Assembly: GCA_028583685.1 (NCBI GenBank)
Contig: JAMXIF010001253.1
Span: 98,473,813-98,537,812 of the forward strand
DNA length: 64,000 nt
Source of the DNA: Petaurus breviceps papuanus
Lineage: Eukaryota > Chordata > Mammalia > Diprotodontia > Petauridae
Direction of reading: 5' to 3'
Shown: positions 39,801-51,800 of the stretch, in pieces
Position numbering within the stretch: position 1 is the first letter of the stretch
How the letters are laid out: every line of letters starts with the position of its first letter
Notes under the pieces: generated by a model
Told to the model about the DNA's origin: nothing
Seen by the model: only the letters and a program-made list of their open reading frames with translations
Databases searched by the model: none
Translations under genes and position numbers: made by a program

Positions 39801-42800
39801 TATATGTACATGTTGCGGGCGTTTACCCTTACAACAGATCTAGACGACTAGCCCTACGGCCCTCTCACTTACCCATCCCGGGTCTTCGGTCGTCACCGGC
39901 CCCTCACGGGGAAAAACACCAGACAGAAGGCGGAGGAGTGAAGCGGGGTGGTTTATTCTTCAGCAGTTACATGGCAGAGAGAGAGAGAGAGAGCCCTCTC
40001 ACACGAGAAGATATATAGCGAATCCGAGCCAATCATATCGCAGTCTTACATTTATGGCCTTATATGGTGATCACCCCATCAAGCTTATACATATTCATGG
40101 TGATCACCCCATCAAGCTTATACATATTCATTCAAAGCAACCATGGCACCGCCCATAAACCCCTCCCCCTCCTCCATCATGTACATGTATGTATGTATGC
40201 GTGTGTGTATATACATATATACACACATAAATATGTGTATATATAGACCCCCCACAAATATATATACATAGATATCTATAAGTATACACATTTTTATGCA
40301 TGTACACTTATACACATATATGTAAAACTATACTGTGCTTATTTCCTCCTATCATCTGTTTCTCAGAAGATGGATAGTATTGTTCTTCCTAAGTCCAAGT
40401 CTTTCCATGGTTTTCTAAGACAACACCATCTTTCCAATCACCCAAAGTCACAACCTTGTTTTCATCCTTAACTCTACCTCCTCACCCTACATATAGAGTG
40501 AGTAGCCATATCTTGTCATTTTTTCACATCTCTCAGACATATTTCCCTCTCTCTATTCACACAGCCACCACCTTAATTGAAGCCCTCAACACCTCTTGCC
40601 TGTGCTATTTCAGTAGCCTTTTAAGTAGTCTCCCTCCCTCAAGTCTTTCCCTAATTCAATTTATCCTCCACTGAGTTGTTAGTTATTTTCCTAATGTGTA
40701 GATCTAACCATGTCATATCAATGGCTCCCTAATTGTTGTAGGACATGCAAAGGCAAAAGGAGAGGAGTTTGGATGTAATATGTGAGAAACATCAAGAAGG
40801 ATAGCTGGATCATACAATGAAGGGGAGTAATGTATATTAATCCTTGAAAGCTTGATAGTGACAAACACCTTTAGCAGGCATATAGTTCTTTATTTAATGA
40901 CTTGCTTAGTATTAATAATTAAAGAAGAGTTGAACAAAATAATTTATATGGTTGTATTTTTCAGAAATGCAACCACAATTTAAAAAATTATGTAATGAAT
41001 GAAAACACATTTGTGTGTGAGTATATGTTTGTGTTTACACACACATAAATAAATACAAATGCATATTATGTGCATATGCCTCTCTAAAATTTAAAGCCTG
41101 GTTAGTTAGCTATCAATTTTTACACAAAATAATATAATGTAATATGATGCATATTGTTAAGAAAAATACAGAACTTGTTCTGCTTTTTTAAATTCTAATT
41201 TAAAATTATGCTATCCATTTGTAGTTAGCATAATTAAAGCTTAAAAAAACATAAAAGACCAATCCAACAGTTCTTTCAGATTTCCTCTCATCTGCAGTAA
41301 TGTCTGCTTTAGTCTTGTAGTAGTTGTAAAGTTAGTCAATTAGATACTGCAGAAAGTAGAAGTTTTTGTTGTAGATTGAAACTAGACTTCTTTGTTGCAG
41401 GTTACTAATGGCCCTTAGTATGATGAGAACAAATAGGTCAAACAGTGATTTAGTAGATTGAATCAAGAAGGGTTGGCTGATATTGGGAAGTAAATATTCG
41501 AAATGATTGATGAATCTACTTGTCAATTACTAAGTCATTGTGATATAAGAATAAAGTAGGCACATTGAATCATATATTTTACATTTAGATGCTTCAAAAT
41601 TATTCTTATTGAAGCACTTCTAGAGTATATATTTGTCTTCATAAATGTATATGTGTATATATGTATACATACATATAGGTGTGGATCAAAAGTGAACTTT
41701 CTATGATTTTGTAATGAATTTTATATATGAGGATAGCATGCTCAGTCTGTTCATACTAGAAGTTCCAAAGCAGTACAGCCAGGTAAGATATCTTTGTTGG
41801 GCCCTCTCTTTAAATACAGGTTTGGAGTTCATGGCCCTACCCTCCAGAGAGAGAGAGAGAGGCAGAGGGTAGTGATGAGGTGGATGGAGTACCAAAACTG
41901 ATGAAATCTTATAGGATGATGAAATTATTCCAATAATGAGTCAGTCAGAGAAGTCCCAAAGTAGTGCAGTCAGGTGAGAGCTCAGGAGGTATATTTTGTA
42001 TTCTGATATTTTTATTGCTTTGGAAATTGATTAATTGGTTATTTTCACACGAAAACATTGCTATTATAAATCAATGAGATATTTTAAGGGTTACAATCTC
42101 ATTTTTTGTAATTTTTTTTCTTTTAAACTTAAATACAAAATGAGAAAAAAAAACACATTACCATATACACAGTAGACCACAAGAGAGAATTCAGTATAAA
42201 ACAATAAATTTCCATTTCAAGAAAACCTAGATAATAAATACCATACATTGTTTTTAAAGCTTCCCAGCTTTTCTTTGCTTCCTTCTTGGTTTTCTTTTGT
42301 TCTCTACTGTGTTCCTTCTACTTTATTTCCACCCCTCTCCTGCCCCCCGCCCCCGAAAGCTACAGTTAAGCTTGGATGTGTGTGTATATGCATATACATA
42401 GATATTTATAAACATACACATATATGTACGACTATACTATACTTATTTCCTCCTATCATCTGTTTCTCTGAAGGTGGATAGCATCTTGCTTCATAAGTCC
42501 AAGTCTTTCCATGTTTTTCTATACCAATCAGGTCATCATTTTCTACACCACAACAATATTCCAACTCAATCACATCCTATTTGAGAAATTGTCTATGAAA
42601 ATGTTTGCCCAATTTTCTGCATTCCTTCTATTCTTGGCTAAATAGGTTTTGTTTATGCAAGAAAATCTTAATTTAAAATAATTGAAATTATCTATTTTAC
42701 ACTTCAACAATGCTCTTGCCTTATAATATAGTTTAAGGTCTGATCCTGTTGACTTCCTTTACATCTTTTCCCCCCTGTTTCTTCCAAATTTCTGACCTTT

Positions 42801-45800
42801 TGTTCTTCCAAATGAACTTTGTTATTATTTTTTCTAACTCAGTAAAATTATTTTTTTCAGTAATTTAATTGGGATGACATTAAATAAATAGATTAGTTAG
42901 GTAGAATTATTATTTCTAAAATTATATTGGCCAACCCATAAACAATATATATTACTTCAGTTATTTAGATCTGAATTTACTTGTATAAAAGGTTTTATGT
43001 TTATGTTCATATAGTTCCTGTTGACTGCAATTTCATTTTGAAGAAGTGATATTAAAAGTAACTACCTCTTCTAATTTGTTTTGTTTTCCTCAAAAAGAGA
43101 CAATTGACACTGTAACTTTTAGTGATTTAAATTTAAAAAATATTGTTTTTTTCTCCTTACTTGTAATGATCTTAATCTTATGCTGCCCTAGATAAAAGAC
43201 CATTTTTAAGGGACTAGAAAACATAATATTTTATTGTAAATTGCCATAGTAATTCTTCAGCTACGCAAGAAATTATTTATTAAGGCAGATAATTGAAGCA
43301 ACCTCAGAGTTATTAATAGCCTTCTTATGTTTCTTTGTCATTCACAAACCTACTGGGTTTCTCCATTAACTAATGATAAGTGACCAAACTCCTGGTCTTT
43401 AAGCCTCTTCATAGTCTGACCCCAGCCCAAGTTTCCATTATGACTTTAAAAGTGTATCTTCTGCTTCAGACAGTTCAGTTCAATTAAATTTAATTCTGAT
43501 TCAGCAAACATTTATTAAATGCCTACTATGTATGTGCAAGGTACTACACATACAAATATGAAAGTTCCCTGCCTTCAAGGAGTTTACAGTCTATGGCCAA
43601 ATTGATTTACTCATTATACTCCCTTAGTCACATTCTCCAACTCTCTTCCCTCCCATATTCTTTATATCTAACCAAAACCATTCTCATCATTTTAGAGCTT
43701 AGCTCAAGTTCTACCACTTTTCCCTTAAATTATCCCTGCCTGTTGTAGCCCATAATAATTTTTCCCATCTTTGAACTTGATAGTCTTTATTTTCTTTACC
43801 ATGGATTTGGCAATTAATCATTTATTGCCTTGTAATCAAGCATATACAAAGATAAGTAAATACAAAATAATATTAGGGAGTTAGGATCAGGAAAAGATTA
43901 CTGTAGAAAGTAGCACCTGAAGGACAGTGTAAAGATGTAGATCATTCTTTGCCTATATAAAGGCACACAGGTGGGAGACTGAATATTGTGCAATATGTAT
44001 ATGCATGTGTGTATATGCATGTAATATTGCAGCAAGTAAAACAGATTTACTGGGACATAGAATATGTATGGAGGAGAGTAATGTGAACTCAGGCTGGAAA
44101 GGTGGCTTGGAGCCCTTTGTGAAGGGCTTTAAATACTAAGGAGACACATTTGTGTTTTATTTTTATTCTAGAGGCCAGAGGGCCCTGAAGTGCTTTGATA
44201 CAGAGTAAAATGGTCAGATATACCTTAAGTCTTATTTTTTTGGCAACTGTGCTGGGGGCCTAGATTGGAGAGGGGAGAACCTTGAAGTTGGGACACCAAT
44301 TAGGAGGCTATTACACAAGTCCAGTTGAGAGATTAGGACCTAAATTGAGCTGAAAGAGATGACCATGAGAAATTCTGTGAAAGTAGAATCAATGGATATG
44401 GGGGCAGGAAATTGAGAAGAAATTGTTGATGATGACTCTTCAGGTTGCCAATTTGTTCTTAAAATGGAGCTGTCCAGCAAGTAGTTGGTTTGTGTTGTGT
44501 TGGATCTTAGAAATGGGATAAAGGTTGGTTATATGGATTTGGGAGTTCTCTTCAGAGACATAATAATTGAATTTTATAAGTTGATATCACTGAGAGAGAG
44601 AGTAGAGAGAGAACATAAGGGGTCCCAGGACAACTACAGTTAGATGTCAGCACATAAATGTAGCTATTGACTCTGAATCAGGGGGATTATGGAAGGAAGG
44701 AGAAGAGAAGGAGAATTTCTTAGCTAGAAGATAGTCAATTGTCACCTGCTTTCTGTAACCATTGGTAGCTCTGTTCTAGTGTTGATTTGATTTTTTTTTT
44801 TCCATGTCAAGGTGATTGCCTATACATGAGTGGTGGTAAGGTTATGATTCTAGGCTGGTTCTTAGTAGCCTTTAGGAGAGAGATCTAGTGTTGACTGAGG
44901 TTAGTCATTTTGCATTTATTAAGTGCCTGTTATGTGCCAGGCCCTATCTGGATGATTGTAGTGCCAGTGCAATATTTACAGTGCCCACAGTCATGATAAA
45001 GACTGTGACTGTAAGTATCATATGATGTTCGATCACAAAATATACCAAACTCTCCAGATAGAGGATAGAACTGAAGCATTTATTTAGATACCAGAAAACC
45101 AAATTCCCAAACTAGTAAGCCAATTCCATCATAGTACCAAAGATATTCAGAAGCCATAATAACACTGAGAGCCACAGCATCCTTCAGCCTTTCCGCAAAC
45201 CAATACAAGATCAATATCTACTCATGAGCCTGTCTGACCCCTTGCCTGAGCATCCTCTCTCCCCCACCGTCTTGCTATCTCTGACTACCAGATTCCTGTG
45301 GACTTTGCTTCCCTTCAGCAAACTCCTCCTGCCATAGGCTCCATGTGACTATATTTAGCCTATTAGGGGACAGAGTTTATCTTCACAGCAGGAAAGCTTC
45401 CTGTGGGCTCTGCTGCACCCTTCAACAAATTCCCTCCATCACAGGCCCCATGTGATTACATTCAACCTATTAGAGGGCAGAGTTTACTTTCAAAGCAGGA
45501 GAGGTCTTCAAACTCCCTCCTAGGTCTGTTAAGGGGCAGGGAAGATGTTCAAATTCCCATTCCCATTACAATGATTCAACTATTCTGAGCTTCAGTTCAG
45601 ATATTATGCATGTAGAAAATGTATAAATCTAATATCTGTCCACTATGAAACAAGATAATTAAAATGAAAAACATAACAAAAACCAGTTAAAATGGCAGAG
45701 AAATTGATGTTATTAGCTACCTGGAGGTTAAGTTAGTTGCTTTTCAACATTAAATTGAACTTTGAATTTCCTTACAGGTGAAATCAGTAATTTGTGGAAT

Positions 45801-48800
45801 GGTTGTCATTCTGTCTTCTGATCAGCTTGTAAGCTCCTGAAGAAAAGAGCTTCCTTCAATTTCTTTGTATTTCTCTGTAGTGTTCAGGAGATTGGCTTGC
45901 ATTGTAGTCAACTGTAGTAATATTTGTTGACTTTACACTACTCTTGATATACTTTATTTTAGTACCAGCCATGGGAAGAAAGCTCAACTTATTATGGATT
46001 CAGCATGTACAGTGGGAAGAATGTTAAACTTTGGAGTTCCAGGGCCCAAGTTTGAATCTTGCCTCTACTACCTATGTGTCTTTGGGAAAATCACTTAAGC
46101 TTTCTGGGCTTCAATTTTCTTATCTTTTAATGAAGACATTGGGTTAGAGGACTTCTAAGGCCTTGTCTCCAGCCTTAGATTTATAATCCCATGAACTCTC
46201 CTTTCACCTAGGATCTCACATAACCAACACTACATATTAAAGATACACTGTTTAAAGAATATACTGTACTAGTTGTTCTGGGATTTACAAAAGAAATGGA
46301 AGATTGACCTTTTCTTAAAGCACAGTGCTTTATATGGTAAATGTTTAGTAAGTGCTTTATTCATTCATTCCTGGTAGTGCTTTATGAAGACCTCTTTGAT
46401 GGGGTGCTGCCATGCCATCTTTGCTTTCTAAATTTAGCAAGATTTCTGGAAGCTAAACCCCCAATGCTGTTATAATCCCCATATAAATTCTCTATACGAA
46501 TGCTGCTAAAAGGCCAATAAATGTAATACTGCAATAGCAACAACTCAGCATTTATGGGCATCGCTCACTTAGAAAACCAAAGAATGATGCTGCTAAATGG
46601 AGGCTTGCAATATATTGTGAAATTTGAGAACTTTCAGAGGTCTGTCAGAATTATTAAAAAAGGTTAGAAAGCATTTACTTAGAGTCTGTTTCTTTTAACC
46701 TTTTTTTGTGTCATGGACCTCTCTGACAGTGGTGAAACCTATACGTCTCTTCTCAGAATAGTGCTTTTAAATTACTAAAATTAAGTGCACTAGATTACAA
46801 AGGAAGCCAATTATATTGAAGTGTAGTTATCAAAATAATTAAAAAAACACAAATTCAAGAACCTCTGACTTAAGAGTAACTTTTAATCTAAATGAAATGT
46901 ATAGAATAGACTAATATAAATATATACAATTCAACATACATTTTCTAGCACCTATAAAATAGGTACAGACCCTTTGCCAGTTACTGAGGGTACAAAGGTG
47001 AAATGAGATTCAACAGTCAGTAAACATTGCTGAGAACTTAAGAGTGCTAAAAGTACTGTGCTAAACTGGGGGCATAAATCAGAAAAAAGAAAGACAAGTC
47101 CCTTGTCCTCAAAGAGCTTACAGCCTACTTGGGAAAGACAATACCCAGAAGTCTGAAAAGTGGAGGGTAGAGGTTGAGGGGAGAGGAACATGTTAGAGGA
47201 ACCAGAGAAGTCACAATGCAACCAGATAAAAAATGAAGCGATGTCTGAGCCAAGTTTGGAGCTCAGTCAGAGGGACAGAGGGTAGTGATGAAGCACAGTA
47301 CCAAGGCTGATGGGACCTTGCAAGGATGATGAGGTCTTCCCAATAAGGAGCTTCCTGGGGCATGGTGGAGAAGTCACAGTAGCTAATAGCAAATATTCTT
47401 AGGGGAAAGAAATAAGGATAGAAATCTCAGAATGATTCAAGTCAGATGCAGTTAGTTGAGGCTTTCTTAAGGAGCCACATTTTTGGAGTTAAGGGGAGGG
47501 GCAGGTTTAGTAGATAATGGGGAGGGCAATTTAGGTAGCCTTTTATAATGTGTAGTGGCTTCCAGATAAGAGAAGACAAAATGAACATGCCCTTTTGCTC
47601 TTTATTATATAAACTAGAGAATATGGACTGGATTGACTTAGAAATATTTGGTTGTGTTGATTGTTAGATTTTCTCTGTATTATGGGTGGGGATTTTCATT
47701 CTTTTTGCCCTTTAAAAAAATAGTTCACACCCTCTTTGCATTAACTCCCCTTCCAAGACTTTTGAAAAAGATAAGATAAAAATAACTGACAGATTGTGCT
47801 TAAATGTTTGTAATACACTTTACATATTTCATTTCATTTGAACGTCACTACAACCCTATGAAGGAAATACTCAAATATTATTTTCCCCATTTTACAGATG
47901 GAGAAGCAGGCAGCTGTGACCCAGAGAGGTTAAATGGCTTATCCATGGTTAAAGTTAGTAAGCATTTAAAATGAGATATGAATCCAGGTTTTCCTGAATA
48001 CCAGATTCAAAGAAGGGCCTCAAAAAAAACCAAACCAAAATAAAAATTCCCAAACCATGGAGGAGTTGTAATAGATGTTGGCAGAGGCTTTACTCACATT
48101 GATGAAATCAGAAATCTTTGAAACATTAAACTAAAAGGAATGCTATTTTGATATCTCTTTTTTAATTTGTTACAATTTGTGTTTGGCCTCCTTGTCATAC
48201 TGGTCTACTTAAACTTCCACAACTGATTTTTAAATGAAACAGATGAAATTAGTGTTTTCCATCTCCTGGAATAAAACACATATTAAAATATATGCTAGTT
48301 ATAAAATATTTTATATTCTTTTTATCTTTTTGTTTTTGAAAACTAAGTATTTTTATTAATTTACATACAAGACACAAGCTAGTTAAGTACATTTTGAAAT
48401 GTGATCATTTATTAAGTAATTTCCTGGTGAATACATATTCATCTGGGTGAATAAAGTTTTGCCTTTATATACTGTTATCAGTTTTGAATGCTCAACATAA
48501 AATATAATACATTTTCAAAAATTTTTCCCCAGAATTCACTGATTTAAAAAAATGCTTCTGTTTCAGTTTTATGCCCTATAAAAATATGAAAATTTAAACT
48601 GTCAGAGACAAATTAGATAAATTTGAAAATATATTCCCCACATATCCAATCTATTGCCAGATCTTGTCATATTATCTACTTTCACAACTTCTCTCCCTTT
48701 TCTCTGTGAACATAGTCACCATCCTAATTTGGACTCTCATCACCTGCGTCTGGATTATTGTAGTAGCCTCCTAACTGATTTACCTCCTCAAGTCCTTCTC

Positions 48801-51800
48801 CACTGCAATCCATCCTCCACTCAGCTGCCATGGTGGAAAAATCTGACCATGTTGTCTTCTCCTCTTTGATATAACCTCCAATCAGTAAACTCAAGTGGCT
48901 CTATTTTACTCTAGGTTCAAGTATGAAGTCATCTATTTGGCAATTAAGTATCTCCTACCATTGGTCCCCTTCTTGCTTTTCCAGTCTTTTTTTCATTTCA
49001 CTTCCCTCCATGCATTCTTCAGTTCTACCTTACTGCTTGCCTGTGTGCTGCTCCTCACCCATGCTTCCCCCCACTCTCTGTCCCACCACCCCGTCTCACA
49101 TCTCTGTCCTTTTTCACTTGCTGTCCCCCATGCCTGCAGTATTCTCTTTCACCTTTTTGAATCATTCCACCTTCAGGAGGACATCTGTCTCACCTCTTGA
49201 TGTCTTTCTCACCTCTTCCCTGACTCCTGCCTTCACTGCTATCCTGCAGTTATATATAATACTTAGTTTTATGTTTGTCTCTTTATTTATAATGTGTAGT
49301 CATTTAAAGCAGGAACTATTTTTGCCTCTCCTTGTATTCTTGTTATCCAGTGCTTGGCTTACTGTGTGCCTGGCTTAATAAAATCTTGTTGACTGTCTAA
49401 TTGTTAGCAGTCCTTTTTGGAGATTATTTTGAATCTGAGAAAATAAGATAGAGGGCAAGTAAAATTGATTTTTGAGGAAAGGAAAAAGAAAGCTGGACAG
49501 TAATGATCTCACAATGGCAGGGGATAACCAGTTCAATTTTTAATGCAATTTCTCTTCAAGTTCTTCTTCTGTAGATGGATGTGTGCAGTTTTTTGGTGGG
49601 GAATTGAGGGGAAAATGTCATTGCTATCGGAATCTCCCAGTAAGGAAATTCCCTTTACCAGTGTGGATAGGCTACTGTTTTGCAGTTTATATTTTTGTAG
49701 AGTTGCCCAAGGTGGAAAGATTAAATGACTTACTAGGGTTGTGCAACTAGGATATGTCAGAGGTAGGACTTAAACCTAGAATCTCTTGAATCGTGCCAGC
49801 TTTCTTTCTACTAAATCACATTGCTGTTAACTTCATGGTGGTACATTTGCTTAAGCTTGTCATTAAGAAAAGCATGCTTAAGGGGCGGCTAGGTGGTGTA
49901 GTGAATAGTGCGCCAGCCCTGGAGTCAGGAAGACCTGAGTTCAAATCCAGCCTCAGACACTTGACACACTTACTCACACTTACTAGCCATATGACCTTGG
50001 GCCCATCACTTAACTGCAATTGCCCTTCCTCCCCCCCCTCCAAAAAGCAAAAAAAAAGCAATCACTAATTTTGATGTCATGCTTTTTTCATAAATTTATT
50101 AGTAAATATTTGCCATGTAAGAAAGCATAAAGAGGCATAGCTGGAATATTTATTCAGGGAATTACATGCTATGCAGGACATGAAACAAACGTCTATATGT
50201 TTTAAGTGTAACCTTTTCGGTTATAATTTTGTTTATCTTGGAGAAAAATGTGTGAATTCACTAATTACTTTTTCCCTAATCTATTCAGATCAGCTGTTCC
50301 ATGTATTAGCCATGCACATGCGGCTTTATAGCATTGATTCTGCCTACAATCCATGGAAGAAACTAACTCAATTAATGCAGGATATGAATTCACAGTAAGT
50401 ATTGTAGAAATATCAAAATAAGCTTAAAGCTTTTCTTTGACCTATAGCTTTTAATATGAAGTATGGAATTATTTTATGCATATCTAGAAATGTGAATGTA
50501 TATTCTCAATTTTTGTTAATAATGTTTAATATTTATGGTATTATTTTTGCAGAAGACATTACTATATACGAAAATTTAAGAGTGCACTTTATGATATGAA
50601 ATAGAAAACATTCATATGCTCTTTATTACTGATAGCTTTCATTTATATTGCTCCTTCCATTGAGCTCAAAATAATATTTCATATGTACTATCATATTTAT
50701 TCTCTTGAAATACTTGGTAAATAGGAAGGAAATAGGTATCTTAGTTTTCTAGAAAAAGAAACCATGGAGTAGGTAAGACTTAGTGATTTAGAGTTAATCA
50801 TAGCAGAGCATTGGAGCAAAAGGGAAAAATGAGATCTTGTAGATCATGTGACACAATGTACTTTACTTTTAACATATTAGGAAAGGCATATCCAATTTAA
50901 CTCCATTTATGCCTAAGTTTTGTTTCTGAGATCATTTGTTGTTTTTCCAAATGTGGAAATATTGTTTCTTGTTCCTGTTATTTAAGGTGGCTTACTTATA
51001 TATTGCTCCATCTTTGGACTGAGTCTTTTTCTGGGTGTTCCAAGTCACTTATCTTGTTGAGAAGAGTTCAGGAAGTCTTTCTTCATTCCCCTTTTCTGTT
51101 CTTAAGAGTTGGTCAGTCTTTACTAAACTACCATTCTGTTAGAAAGCATTACCTTACATCAAACCTAAACCTTTCCTCTGCAAATTCTGTTCAGTGCTCC
51201 TAGTTCTACCCTCTGGGGCTAGCAAAAACAAGTCTAATAGTAATATCGTTTCACATAACAAACCTTCAGATACTTCAATAATTATTTTTTGTATCTAGCC
51301 TTCCCACAAGACTTTCCATATCAGCCTGTTAGAACTAAGAGGAATCATGTTTTTTTCTAATTGCTCCCTTAACAGATCTTGACAAATAAGAGTGTCCTCA
51401 GCTTATCACTGAGCAAGGAAACACACATTTAGATTTCTTCTGTGTAGCAAAGCTATTGTGATTCAAATCCAGATGCTAAGGAACAGTACCCAAAGCAGAG
51501 TAATACATTTAATAAGGACAAACTCAGCCAAGTTCAAAGAGGTTCATTATCAGAGGACTGACTATACCAGGTAGTGAGTTTTTTGGGCCACAGCAACTCA
51601 TGAAAAAAATCCATTAAGGTATGGAAGGGTTGTGATCAGTTGGTGGAGAAGATACTTTACTAATAAAATTACAATTTAATTATTTAATTTGTATTTAATT
51701 ATAAATAATTAATACTTAAGAATTGATGAAAAAGATCTTTGGGGGAGGTAGGTATCATTTCTGAGAGTTATAGACAATCATCTTTGATTTTTAAAATTAG

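Larger units (their letters stand above)
39641..40440 (-). mobile_element. L1 3' UTR fragment inserted in L2 and split by an LTR
   Basis: Antisense L1-type 3' region: cccaacttttctttgc, tttgttggttttcttttgtt, then after the LTR atttcctcctatcatctgtt and caagtctttccatgg. The same sequence occurs without the LTR at 42250-42530, which shows the LTR is a later insertion. Confidence 0.75.
39000..40735 (+). mobile_element. L2 LINE split by an L1 that holds an LTR
   Basis: Left piece 39000-39640: agcatttgacactgtcaacc (the FDTVN part of RT), cttccccaagactctgtctt (PQDSVLGP region), tttgccatctccaagcagat. Right piece 40440-40735: catcttaactcta-like stretch, cacagccaccaccttaattg, tcctccactgagttg. The two pieces are consecutive in L2, so 39641-40440 was inserted later. 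Confidence 0.8.
34880..50288. other. UBR3: UBR3 intron (15.4 kb, largest whole intron)
   Basis: Rich in transposons from 38.3 to 50.1 kb. Stretches with nothing recognised: 34890-35800, 36500-37730, 37910-38330, 40880-41750, 41990-42110, 43020-43370, 46210-46680, 47600-47780, 48010-48640 and 49410-49690. Confidence 0.75.

Noticed and set aside
48923-49378. 151-codon plus-strand open frame, the longest in the window
   Set aside because: It lies in the C/T-rich 3' part of an L2 LINE. The protein is Ser/Leu/Pro low-complexity and has no domain.
50395-50397. Reading CAG at the exon end as a complete codon followed by a TAA stop
   Set aside because: GTAAGT is the donor; the exon ends after CA, and the G of the next exon restores Gln.
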